Assembly (NCBI GenBank): GCA_030596365.1 | Contig: JAUVKG010000092.1 | Coordinates: forward strand, 1 to 8,715 | Direction: 5' to 3' | Source of the DNA: Chlamydiota bacterium | GTDB taxonomy: Bacteria; Auribacterota; UBA3054; B51-G9 | DNA length: 8,715 bases | Part shown: positions 1 through 6,546 of the stretch, one piece after another | How positions within the stretch are numbered: the stretch's first letter is position 1 | How the letters are laid out: every line of letters begins with the position of its first letter | Notes under the pieces: generated by a model | Seen by the model: the letters and a program-made list of their open reading frames with translations, nothing else | Databases searched by the model: none | What the model was told of the DNA's origin: nothing | Made by a program: the position numbers and the translations under genes

Positions 1-30
1 CGTGTCAATTCGTGTAATCCGTGTCTAAAA
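1..30. repeat. GTG-phrase dispersed repeat, copy 1
   Basis: This is a short imperfect internal repeat made of CGTGT units about 10 bp apart. It matches positions 6517-6546 in the same orientation at 25 of 30 bases with no gaps. Both copies end in GTGTCTAAAA. It lies in non-coding DNA just ahead of the tRNA promoter and may extend beyond the left edge of the window. Its function is unknown. Confidence 0.6.
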
Positions 31-54
31 GATTTATGTATCTACAAAATCCGT

Positions 55-83
55 TTTACTTTTAAAACCAAAAATGATATAAT
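55..83 (+). promoter_or_regulatory. Sigma70-type promoter of the tRNA-Arg gene
   Basis: A perfect -10 hexamer TATAAT lies at 78-83. A -35-like TTTACT (4 of 6 matches to TTGACA) lies at 55-60, with the ideal 17-bp spacer. Transcription would start near position 90, about 14 bases before the mature 5' end of the tRNA, leaving a short leader for RNase P to remove. The assignment rests on sequence match and spacing only. Confidence 0.65.
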
Positions 84-103
84 AACGTTAGTAATTTTAA
101 TGT

Positions 104-180
104 GCGCCCATAGCTCAATTGGATAGAGTGCTTGGCTACGGACCAGGAGGTTTGGGGTTCGAATCCCTATGGGCGTACCA
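104..180 (+). tRNA. trnR: tRNA-Arg (anticodon ACG)
   Basis: A complete cloverleaf can be drawn. Acceptor stem: 104-110 pairs with 170-176, closed by one G-U pair at the end. D stem: 113-116 with 126-129. Anticodon stem: 131-135 with 143-147, around the loop CTACGGA. T stem: 153-157 with 165-169, around the canonical TTCGAAT loop. The discriminator base is A and the CCA end is encoded (178-180). The anticodon is ACG at 138-140. In bacteria its A34 is normally converted to inosine by TadA, so it would read CGU, CGC and CGA arginine codons. A T-run directly after CCA (181-185) may help end transcription; there is no separate hairpin. No duplicated tRNA 3' end is visible elsewhere in the window, so there is no sign of an integrated element here. 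Confidence 0.97.
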
Positions 181-185
181 TTTTT

Positions 186-205
186 ATTTAATGATTTAAC
201 GATTT
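186..205. repeat. 20-bp direct repeat, copy 1
   Basis: The sequence ATTTAATGATTTAACGATTT recurs exactly at 341-360. This copy is followed by a degenerate TGAACGATTTT motif (211-221). It stands alone just after the tRNA, whereas the second copy lies inside the segment bounded by inverted repeats. Confidence 0.7.
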
Positions 206-340
206 TATCATTGAACGATTTTAAATCCACTCATCTTTCAACCAATCAATTTTTATTTGCTTAGCAATTAATCTGCATGCTAACACTTATAAATTTAATT
301 TGCGTGAAGCGGAAATTTCCTCAGGCGTGCCTGCATTATT

Positions 341-360
341 ATTTAATGATTTAACGATTT
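341..360. repeat. 20-bp direct repeat, copy 2
   Basis: This is an exact second copy of 186-205. It forms part of the left arm of the inverted-repeat segment and runs straight into the GGTGATTT tandem array. Confidence 0.7.
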
Positions 361-384
361 GGTGATTTGGTGATTTGGTGATTG
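361..384. repeat. 8-bp tandem repeat (GGTGATTT x3)
   Basis: Three head-to-tail units of GGTGATTT start at 361, 369 and 377; the last ends in G instead of T. The array is preceded by GATTT of the direct repeat, so the periodicity begins slightly earlier. It lies within the inverted-repeat segment 324-448. Confidence 0.8.
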
Positions 385-392
385 AACATCAT

Positions 393-428
393 ATCAATCG
401 TATCAATCGTATCAATCATATCAATCAT
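393..428. repeat. 9-bp tandem repeat (ATCAATCRT x4)
   Basis: Four contiguous 9-bp units start at 393, 402, 411 and 420: two ATCAATCGT followed by two ATCAATCAT. The array sits next to the right arm of the inverted-repeat segment. The short, near-perfect units suggest replication slippage. Confidence 0.85.
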
Positions 429-540
429 TCAATAATAAGCGGCACGCCCTTTTGAATAAATTATATTTTTCTGCGTCTATATTTCTGAAAACAATTTATG
501 ACGCTCCGGCGCCGACCTTAACAAATAACAACACAAAAAG

Positions 541-545
541 AGAGG
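541..545 (+). promoter_or_regulatory. Ribosome binding site that fixes the start at 551
   Basis: AGAGG ends 5 bases before the ATG at 551. An in-frame TTG at 452 would add 33 residues in front of an obvious signal peptide and has no comparable Shine-Dalgarno sequence, so 551 is the better start. Confidence 0.75.
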
Positions 546-550
546 TCGCT

Positions 551-1867
551 ATGAAAGCTCTAAAAATATTTGCAATCGCAACTTCAATATTACTGTTCAC
601 TGCCACTGCACAGGCTAAATTCTATTATAATTTCGGTTTGAATCTCGGCATTGGCGCCCTTGGTTTTGGATGGAACAATTATGACGATGGTTATGAAGTT
701 GCTGTTGTTCCCTATGCTCCTGTAGTTGCAACACCGGTTTATACTCCCCTGCCATACTCTTATGTTTCCGGCTATGATTACGGAAATTGCAGTTGGTGGC
801 CAAGTATAAGTCTTTCATTGAACTCATGTGGAGGTTATTATGGTGGATATGACGGTTATGGTGGATATGGCCGATATGGCGGTTATGGATATAATTCATG
901 TTACAGCCCATTCAGTTTAAGCTTTGGCTGGGGTTCCGGTTGGGGATTTGGTATCGGTTGGGGATACGGTGGTGGATACGGTGGATATTATGGAGGCGGA
1001 AATTACTGTGGATATTACGGAAGAGGCTATTATGGCGGAGGGTATTATGGCGGAGGGTATTACGGTGGGGGATATAATAATCATTACGGTGATAATTATT
1101 ACTACTATAATAATTATCCTGCAACTGCCCAACGTCCAAAAACAGTTCGTGAAAATAATATCCCATACCAAAATCAAAGAGAATCAAGAAACTCACTCCG
1201 GGGATCATTAGCTGATAACAGAAGAGTAAACAGATCCGAAAATTCAGGCAGCGGATCAAGAATCGCCCGTGTGGAAAAGAGTCTATCAAGAAGCTCTTCC
1301 GGAAAAGACCGCGGAGAACGTGTAAGTTCTTCAAGAAATTTACGTTCTGAAATCTATAACAAGAAAAGCAATTCTTCAACCAGGCGGTATACACAATCAA
1401 GAATTAGCAGAGCGCCGCAAACAAGAACTACAAGCAGATTACAACGTACATCAAGAACTTCGCGATCAACTGCATCAAGAGCAGCGAGACCAACCGTTAA
1501 TCGGGCAACTGCATCAAGAGTGACGAGACCAACTTCTCGACGTGCAACTGCATCAAGAGCAGCGAGGCCGACTATTAATCGGGCAACTGCATCAAGAGCA
1601 GCGAGACCAACCGTTAATCGGGCAACTGCATCAAGAGCAGCGAGACCAACCGTTAATCGGGCAACTGCATCAAGAGCAGCGAGACCGTCCTCTCATCGTG
1701 CGCCTACATCAAGGGCATCGCGACCGTCCTCTCATCGTGTTTCGGCACCAAGGATGTCACGGCCGTCTGCTCCTCGCGCTTCGGCACCAAGGATGTCATC
1801 ACGTGCACCGTCGGCATCAAGGATGTCATCTATGGGGATGTCTTCCGGTGGAAGAATGAGGCGATAA
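551..1867 (+). CDS. Secreted Gly/Tyr-rich and Arg/Ser-repeat low-complexity protein
   Basis: I do not recognise a named family. The 438-residue product starts with a Sec signal peptide (residues 1-22, hydrophobic core FAIATSILLF, likely cut after AQA). Residues 23-92 are aromatic-rich. Residues 93-189 are Gly/Tyr-rich, with GGY, GYGG and three consecutive YYGGG units. Residues 190-305 are rich in Ser, Arg and Asn. Residues 306-409 are eight 13-residue repeats (consensus ATASRAARPTVNR). The tail, 410-438, is rich in Ser, Arg and Met. From residue 306 to the end there is no Asp, Glu or Lys, so all the charge is arginine. The mature protein has four Cys, all in the Gly/Tyr half. The start is set by AGAGG 5 bases upstream of the ATG, and an intrinsic terminator follows the stop, so it is probably monocistronic. 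Export is well supported. A structural, adhesive or polyanion-binding role is inference from composition alone. Confidence 0.85.
   Translation: MKALKIFAIATSILLFTATAQAKFYYNFGLNLGIGALGFGWNNYDDGYEVAVVPYAPVVATPVYTPLPYSYVSGYDYGNCSWWPSISLSLNSCGGYYGGYDGYGGYGRYGGYGYNSCYSPFSLSFGWGSGWGFGIGWGYGGGYGGYYGGGNYCGYYGRGYYGGGYYGGGYYGGGYNNHYGDNYYYYNNYPATAQRPKTVRENNIPYQNQRESRNSLRGSLADNRRVNRSENSGSGSRIARVEKSLSRSSSGKDRGERVSSSRNLRSEIYNKKSNSSTRRYTQSRISRAPQTRTTSRLQRTSRTSRSTASRAARPTVNRATASRVTRPTSRRATASRAARPTINRATASRAARPTVNRATASRAARPTVNRATASRAARPSSHRAPTSRASRPSSHRVSAPRMSRPSAPRASAPRMSSRAPSASRMSSMGMSSGGRMRR
1466..1777 (+). repeat. 39-bp coding tandem repeat, eight units (13 residues each)
   Basis: Units start at 1466, 1505, 1544, 1583, 1622, 1661, 1700 and 1739. 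The units at 1583 and 1622 are identical over all 39 bases, and the unit at 1466 differs from them only at its first base. Units become more divergent toward the 3' end, where RPSSHR and RPSAPR replace RPTVNR. A partial ninth unit (ASAPRMSS) begins at 1778. Because 39 is divisible by 3, gain or loss of a unit keeps the frame, so length variation between strains is expected. Confidence 0.95.
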
Positions 1868-1891
1868 CAAATTAGATTACGACAAATTGTT

Positions 1892-1942
1892 TATCAAAAT
1901 GCCGCCTTGATACGTAATCGGGGCGGCATAGTTTTTTTGATA
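1892..1942 (+). terminator. Rho-independent terminator of the Gly/Tyr-Arg/Ser gene
   Basis: A perfect 8-bp GC-rich stem, ATGCCGCC (1899-1906) with GGCGGCAT (1922-1929), has a 15-base loop. It is followed two bases later by seven T residues (1932-1938). An outer TATCAAA/TTTGATA pairing (1892-1898 with 1936-1942) is also possible. It lies 24 bases after the stop codon of the upstream gene and there is no competing gene nearby. Confidence 0.9.
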
Positions 1943-1945
1943 AAA

Positions 1946-1990
1946 GTAAGTCAAGCTTCCGGCTTGACATTAAGCTGGAAGCTTAACCTA
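1946..1990. repeat. Double hairpin with alternative pairing
   Basis: Two adjacent perfect hairpins are visible: GTCAAGC/GCTTGAC (1950-1956 with 1962-1968, 5-base loop) and TTAAGCT/AGCTTAA (1970-1976 with 1980-1986, 3-base loop). The outer arms can instead pair with each other, because AAGCTTCC (1953-1960) is complementary to GGAAGCTT (1977-1984). The segment is non-coding and lies just after the terminator. It may be a dispersed palindromic repeat; whether it is transcribed is unclear. Confidence 0.6.
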
Positions 1991-2033
1991 CTCTAACACC
2001 ACTCGAAAAAGAGCAAAACCGCAAAGCGATGTT

Positions 2034-2190
2034 AAAATCCCCCCTTTGAAGGGGGTGCCCAAAGGGCGGGGGATGTTTTTTAAGGAAATTATTAACATTT
2101 TGGCACCAATGAAATACAAAAGTTTTACATCCTCCTTTAATCCCCCCCAGCATTCGCGGGGTCAGAGACCTTCAAAGGGGGAATTGTTTT
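2034..2190. repeat. Pair of inverted C-run/G-run repeats
   Basis: The first copy (about 2034-2079) reads AAATCCCCCCTTTGAAGG, then GGGCGGGGGATGT. The second copy (about 2127-2190) carries the same blocks on the minus strand: AATTCCCCCTTTGAAGG, a divergent centre with GGTCTCTGACCCCGCG, then GGGGGATTAAAGGAGGATGT. Each copy is itself a dyad with C-run and G-run arms. Nothing in it looks coding. From memory, phrases of this kind recur in the spacers of many environmental bacterial genomes, but I cannot check that here. Confidence 0.6.
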
Positions 2191-2453
2191 AGCTTATTTT
2201 CAGGTATCAGAGTTATTCCACCCGAATTTACAATTCGAACACGTTATTCCCGAACTTTTACCCCGGAGTATGCTTAGCGAAAGGAATGCTTTAAAAAAGT
2301 TAATTCGATTGCAATCAACTGGGAATGTTGATAGAATCTTATTTAATATCTTTTTGATTTTATATTCCATACCTAACGGCACGGTTAATATTTTTATATA
2401 TTTTTCTACAAATATTATGTCCCTAACGGGACTAAAACACGTAATATCATGAA
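2191..2453. other. Non-coding spacer upstream of the TPR gene
   Basis: No convincing gene is present; the short open frames on either strand have no ribosome site or recognisable domain. The 8-mer CCTAACGG occurs twice, 50 bp apart (2372-2379 and 2422-2429). The second copy sits in a perfect small hairpin, GTCCC-TAAC-GGGAC (2419-2432). I see no clear promoter for the following gene, although it must start in or near this interval because a terminator lies upstream at 1892-1942. Confidence 0.5.
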
Positions 2454-5400
2454 ATGGCAGCCTTTAAAATGAAAAAATTCTCAATACTACTTTTGATTAT
2501 TTCTCATTGCGCTTTAGCTTTAATGACAGGCAAGCCTTTGTTTGATGTTACTCTCGGTGATCCGAGTTATGAATACAAATCTGTTAAAGGGATAAATTCT
2601 TATATTCTTGCTAATATAAAACAACGTACAGTTGATGAAAATAGATATTCTGAATATTATAATCTTCAAGATTTTAAAGCAAACCAACGATTCTACCGAG
2701 TTCACATTCCTGTAATTATAAAGCCCAATTTTTCCTCTTTACCGGATGTAGTCAATTTATCGTATTCATTTTCTTTTGAATCCATATACAGGAAAAAAGT
2801 AGATAACAAGAAACAAACAATCAGATCACCTATTAATTTCCCGTTTGAATGGGAAAAAATCCCCCTTTCAACCGGTATTTCTACAAAATGGACTGTCTCT
2901 TCCGAATGGATGGTGAAAAGCGATAAGGACATTTGGGATAATTGTGATATACTTGTTGAAAACAGTTTTGGTAAATTAAAAATCGTTAAAAAAGAAAGTA
3001 AAAGCGATCGATGGTCCCAACCGCTTGTTGATTTATATTTCCCGTTTTCTATAAGTTACTGGTCAGACCAAAAAGGATTTGATAATCTATGGCCGGACGA
3101 AATTTTTCCGGAACTTGTGTATCGTGAAGTGAAGGGCAATGAAGTTTTTTTAGGATGCAGTGTACAGGTTTTTTCACCTGATTCCGATGATTTATCTTGT
3201 GGAACGTTAGAGATAGATGACTTGCGTAAATTATTTAGCAATTTAAAAAATGATTGGATTAATCCATATAAAAACAAAAATATTTACACCAATTTATGGA
3301 AAGAAAGCAGCTGGGCTGCAAAATACAATAAAATTGCAGATCAGAGATTGAAAGCAGCTTTTCTATCACGTATTTGTCATAAATTTCCAAATGACAGCGA
3401 TGCCGCCGAATTGCTTTTAAAACAATTGGCTATTAATAAAGATAGCGAAAAAGCAGGACGCGTTTACGTAAAATGCAAAAAAAAATGGCCCCTTTGGCAG
3501 GAACACTGGTTTAAAATTTACCTTTCATCAATGAAAGACGAACCTACACGCCGGGCGTTGCTAATGGCGTTTCGACGCGAACAACCTAATTCAGGTTTCG
3601 CGCTTGATAAGCTTACCCACTCACTTATAAAAGATGAGCGTACCGGTCCCGCGAAACGTCTGACAGACACCTGGCAATCAATTGAGCCAAGTAATATTTA
3701 CGTTTATGCCGCGCAAATCGACATTGCAAAATTAAATGATAATGAAGATAAATTAAAGATTGCTTATAATCAGGCAATTAGATTCGCTCTTCCTGTCCAA
3801 ACGAACATTTATTTAAGCGGTCCCGGATATAATTTATATGTTAAGGGATGCAATCTTCTTAAAGCAGACAAAACCGAAGATGCGCTCAGGTATTTTCGGA
3901 AGACGCTTACTGTTACGAATTCAGTTGCGTGTCATATTCGCATTGGCGATGCTTATTTAAAAGCCGGTATCACCGCTTCAGCGATAAGGTCATATAAGAA
4001 AGCTTTAAATTTATCCCCAAAACATCCTGCTGCTTTATCCGGAATTTTGCATTCATATAATAAAGTTAAGGATTCCCATTCCGAGAAGCCTTATCAAAAA
4101 AGCTTAGAAAATGTTATATCGCCATTGGTTAAAAAAGAAATTTTAAAGAAAAATTGGACTAACGCAATCGCTCTCGCAAAATATGTTCTTGATGCTTATC
4201 CTGATTCTTATACTATGTCATGCGCATATATTCGCTCACTTATTCATCTCGGTTTATTTGGCCAGGCAAGTGAAAAACTTTATAAGTTAAGCAGCAACCG
4301 CCGATTTGACGCGCAAGCGAATATGCTATGGGCGGAACTCATAATGTCTATTTACAATGACAAAGGTGTTTTAGTTTTAAGTAAAAATAAAATTGATTGG
4401 CTTGAACTTGCAATTAAAGCATGGGAAAAAGTCAGTGAATTATCACTGGCATATCCTGCTGCATATATTGAACAGGCCATTCTTAATTTACAGAAGCAAA
4501 ATTATTCCCGTGCTTATCTTGCATTGAAAAAATGTTATAAAATATCCCCTTCTCCCGAACTTGCGATTTGGATTGCTGATATTTGTATGCAAAAAGCTGA
4601 TAAAACTCCTAATATGACTCTGCCTGACCACACATCTAAAACTTTTGCCGCGGAAGCTGTCAACTTTTATATTAAAGCAAATGAATCGGCAGATAATAAA
4701 TTTTACTCTCCGGAATCTTGTATCGGGCGTTACCGTGCGGCAAAACACGAATCCAAAAGCGGTGCGGATTATAACGCTTATCTGAGAAAAGCATCACGTA
4801 TTTTCCCGGCTTCTCCTGAAATTCGCGCGGCGCAAATAAAAGCTTACGCCGATGCAGGTGCTACAGCTCCGGCTCTTTGGGTACCTTACACGAATGCACT
4901 TGAGAACTTGCGGCCAGTAAGTTCCCAAGTTTTATCGTGTCTGGAAAAGCTCTATGGTTTACGAGAAATTAATAAAAGCAGCATTTTAATGAAAGCGGCA
5001 TTGAATGATCTGTTTTGGAGCACCATTTTTTTCCAAAATACCCATTCCAAAAATGAAATCGCTGCACCGCAAAAAGTATACACAATTAAAAGCCGATCGG
5101 GTTTCCGGTTTATCTTAAAAAAACATATTTTCGTTCAGCCGGGTGGAGCTTATGAATGGTTTGCCTTTCGGTCAAAATATACCTCCGGCGATTTAAAGAG
5201 CGGGAAAACATTATGGTGGCAAAAGCGAAAACTTTTTTCTTCTGCTTACACTAAAATAAAAGCAGCTTATAATTCAGTCGAAAACAGAACCGGGGATGTT
5301 GCAATTTGTCATGCAGCTGTTAAACGTGATCTCTGTCGTTCGTTTATGCTTATCGAAAATAGTCCGGCATCGGCATATAACAGTGAATTACGAAGAATTT

Positions 5401-6371
5401 ATTTTCTTCCTGTCTCTTCTCCGCCAAAATATCATAGCAGAGGTTTTTATAATTCAGAGGCTAATCGGCTGGGAAGGCTGAAGATTGATGTTCCTAATAT
5501 TTTTAATCAGATTGTTAAAAATCCATTGCCACCAAGAAGTTCAGGCAGTTCAGCTCTTCCGCCTGCGGTCCGTCATTTTTATTTACCTGAAACTGTATTA
5601 CAAAATCTTTTACCGGATTTTTTACAAGACATTCTACCCACGAAAAATATAGAAAGCATGCAGCCGCTGGAAAAAGTTAATTATATTTCAATGCCGGATA
5701 ATAATAAAGAAATAATATTATGGCGTGAAAAAGGTCCACGGCAAAGAGATTCAAGTTGTAATTTCACAGATGACGGAATGATTATTCATCAAATCCCTGA
5801 AAAGGATTCTGATTCATGGAAAGGCAGTGGATTTTATCCGTTAACCCGCAATCATCAGATTCCATATCTTAACAGTTTTTTTGATAAACCGCTTACGGGA
5901 GCAATTCAAGACATAAGCATTGGTACAGCGAATATGGAACCGGAATTCCCCCCTGTTTTTTCTTTTATTTTTTCCCCTTCCCCTGCTGCAGCATCTTATA
6001 TGAAATGGAATGACGAATGTTTAACTTTAGAATTTACGTGGATAAATACTTCCAATGCTGTTTTAAAAGTTTTTGTTAAAAGTTATCAGCTTGAGGATGG
6101 ATTGTTATACGACAATCCCGGAATAAAGATTGGAGAGGAAAACATAATTACTCCAATAGACATTCATATAAAAATAGGTAGTAGAAAGGTTGATATTTTT
6201 TCAAAAAACAATAGCGAAATAAATTCAATGGAAAAAATAATCAGCAGTTTTCATGATCTATCAAAATTCGCCTGGCGGAAGGGAGTATATTTTGGTGTTC
6301 AGACCAAAGCATGTACCTCCCCTGTAGATTACAAGGTCAAAGACTTTCATTTTGGGAAGGAAGAAGAATAA
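2454..6371 (+). CDS. Large exported TPR protein of unknown function
   Basis: The product is 1305 residues long. The N-terminus is a Sec signal peptide: MKK at residues 6-8, core FSILLLIISHC, probable cleavage after ALA at residue 22. The Cys at 19 does not fit a proper lipobox. Residues 23 to about 275 are rich in aromatics and beta-type sequence, with no family I recognise. The middle (about 280-720) is helical and repeat-like. The clearest TPR motifs are at 460-492 and 493-526, the latter with IGDAYLKAG, AIRSYKKAL and LSPKHP; weaker units lie near 566-615 and 666-710. A Pro/Ser hinge near 1020-1036 precedes a C-terminal beta-rich part (about 1086-1305) whose WKGSGFYPL, alternating-hydrophobic strands and final YKVKDFHF suggest a ConA-like jelly roll, by inference only. 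Neither ATG at 2454 nor ATG at 2469 has a Shine-Dalgarno sequence. The 2469 start gives the tidier signal peptide and is equally possible. It is probably periplasmic or outer-surface and acts through protein contacts. Confidence 0.85.
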   Translation: MAAFKMKKFSILLLIISHCALALMTGKPLFDVTLGDPSYEYKSVKGINSYILANIKQRTVDENRYSEYYNLQDFKANQRFYRVHIPVIIKPNFSSLPDVVNLSYSFSFESIYRKKVDNKKQTIRSPINFPFEWEKIPLSTGISTKWTVSSEWMVKSDKDIWDNCDILVENSFGKLKIVKKESKSDRWSQPLVDLYFPFSISYWSDQKGFDNLWPDEIFPELVYREVKGNEVFLGCSVQVFSPDSDDLSCGTLEIDDLRKLFSNLKNDWINPYKNKNIYTNLWKESSWAAKYNKIADQRLKAAFLSRICHKFPNDSDAAELLLKQLAINKDSEKAGRVYVKCKKKWPLWQEHWFKIYLSSMKDEPTRRALLMAFRREQPNSGFALDKLTHSLIKDERTGPAKRLTDTWQSIEPSNIYVYAAQIDIAKLNDNEDKLKIAYNQAIRFALPVQTNIYLSGPGYNLYVKGCNLLKADKTEDALRYFRKTLTVTNSVACHIRIGDAYLKAGITASAIRSYKKALNLSPKHPAALSGILHSYNKVKDSHSEKPYQKSLENVISPLVKKEILKKNWTNAIALAKYVLDAYPDSYTMSCAYIRSLIHLGLFGQASEKLYKLSSNRRFDAQANMLWAELIMSIYNDKGVLVLSKNKIDWLELAIKAWEKVSELSLAYPAAYIEQAILNLQKQNYSRAYLALKKCYKISPSPELAIWIADICMQKADKTPNMTLPDHTSKTFAAEAVNFYIKANESADNKFYSPESCIGRYRAAKHESKSGADYNAYLRKASRIFPASPEIRAAQIKAYADAGATAPALWVPYTNALENLRPVSSQVLSCLEKLYGLREINKSSILMKAALNDLFWSTIFFQNTHSKNEIAAPQKVYTIKSRSGFRFILKKHIFVQPGGAYEWFAFRSKYTSGDLKSGKTLWWQKRKLFSSAYTKIKAAYNSVENRTGDVAICHAAVKRDLCRSFMLIENSPASAYNSELRRIYFLPVSSPPKYHSRGFYNSEANRLGRLKIDVPNIFNQIVKNPLPPRSSGSSALPPAVRHFYLPETVLQNLLPDFLQDILPTKNIESMQPLEKVNYISMPDNNKEIILWREKGPRQRDSSCNFTDDGMIIHQIPEKDSDSWKGSGFYPLTRNHQIPYLNSFFDKPLTGAIQDISIGTANMEPEFPPVFSFIFSPSPAAASYMKWNDECLTLEFTWINTSNAVLKVFVKSYQLEDGLLYDNPGIKIGEENIITPIDIHIKIGSRKVDIFSKNNSEINSMEKIISSFHDLSKFAWRKGVYFGVQTKACTSPVDYKVKDFHFGKEEE

Positions 6372-6473
6372 GAATTGCCCACGGACCACACGGAAAGACA
6401 TGGAAAAATATAATACAATTTTATTTATTTTTAAAAAGAAATAAATTTATAATCTTTTTGTGTTTTTTGACTT

Positions 6474-6497
6474 CTTAGTGTCTTAGAGTCTTAGTGG
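6474..6497. repeat. 8-bp tandem repeat (CTTAGNGN x3)
   Basis: Three contiguous units, CTTAGTGT, CTTAGAGT and CTTAGTGG, lie inside the inverted-repeat segment. The period and the AGTG core resemble the other GTG phrases in the window. Confidence 0.8.
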
Positions 6498-6516
6498 CTA
6501 ATTAATAAATAAAGTT

Positions 6517-6546
6517 CGTGTAAATTAGTGCAATTAGTGTCTAAAA
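6517..6546. repeat. GTG-phrase dispersed repeat, copy 2
   Basis: This is the ungapped partner of 1-30 (25 of 30 identical, same orientation), ending in the same GTGTCTAAAA. Most differences are C-to-A changes in the CGTG units, which become AGTG here. Confidence 0.6.

Larger units (their letters stand above)
324..448. repeat. 125-bp segment bounded by imperfect inverted repeats (MITE-like candidate)
   Basis: The left end (324-351) begins GGCGTGCC and continues TGCATTATTATTTAATGATT. The right end (423-448), read on the minus strand, begins GGCGTGCC and continues GCTTATTATTGAATGATT. The two ends match over about 26 bases apart from a 2-base gap and two or three substitutions. The interior holds two tandem arrays and no ORF. 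No target-site duplication is evident (TCA on the left, CTT on the right). It could be a non-autonomous mobile element, a REP/BIME-like sequence or simply a large cruciform; the sequence alone does not decide. Confidence 0.5.

Noticed and set aside
42..230. Minus-strand 62-residue open frame with the phrase IRTPNLLVRSQALYPIELWAH
   Set aside because: It is the antisense translation of the tRNA-Arg gene, a frequent false gene call; there is no ribosome site or domain.
361..428. Possible CRISPR-like array
   Set aside because: Units of 8 and 9 bp follow each other without spacers; these are simple tandem repeats.
452..483. Promoter TTGAAT with a TATATT or TCTATA -10 for the Gly/Tyr gene
   Set aside because: The better -10 (478-483) is 20 bp from the -35, and the version with 18-bp spacing has only 3 of 6 matches; neither is convincing.
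452..550. N-terminal extension of the Gly/Tyr gene from TTG at 452
   Set aside because: It adds 33 residues before a textbook signal peptide and lacks a Shine-Dalgarno sequence. The ATG at 551 has AGAGG at 5-base spacing.
615..1400. Several long open frames antisense to, or in another frame of, the Gly/Tyr gene (minus 615-911, 912-1400, 917-1177; plus 924-1211)
   Set aside because: They are by-products of the biased GGN/TAY codon composition. Products are His/Ile/Asn or Ile/Thr low complexity without starts, signals or domains.
1542..1859. Plus-strand 105-residue frame with HQEQRDQPLIGQL repeats
   Set aside because: It is the shifted reading of the 39-bp repeat array: a unit length divisible by 3 keeps all frames open. 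No ribosome site is present.
2200..2452. Short open frames on both strands in the spacer before the TPR gene
   Set aside because: They are 60 residues each, with no Shine-Dalgarno sequence or domain, and lie among dispersed repeats.
2520..5481. Small open frames opposite or out of frame within the TPR gene (for example minus 3056-3277 and 4488-4748, plus 5296-5481)
   Set aside because: They are shadows of a well-supported 1305-codon gene with signal peptide and TPR motifs.
6423..6446. Hairpin ATTTATTT/AAATAAAT as terminator of the TPR gene
   Set aside because: The stem is A-T only and weak, in an AT-rich spacer where such dyads arise by chance. The T-run after it is short and displaced.
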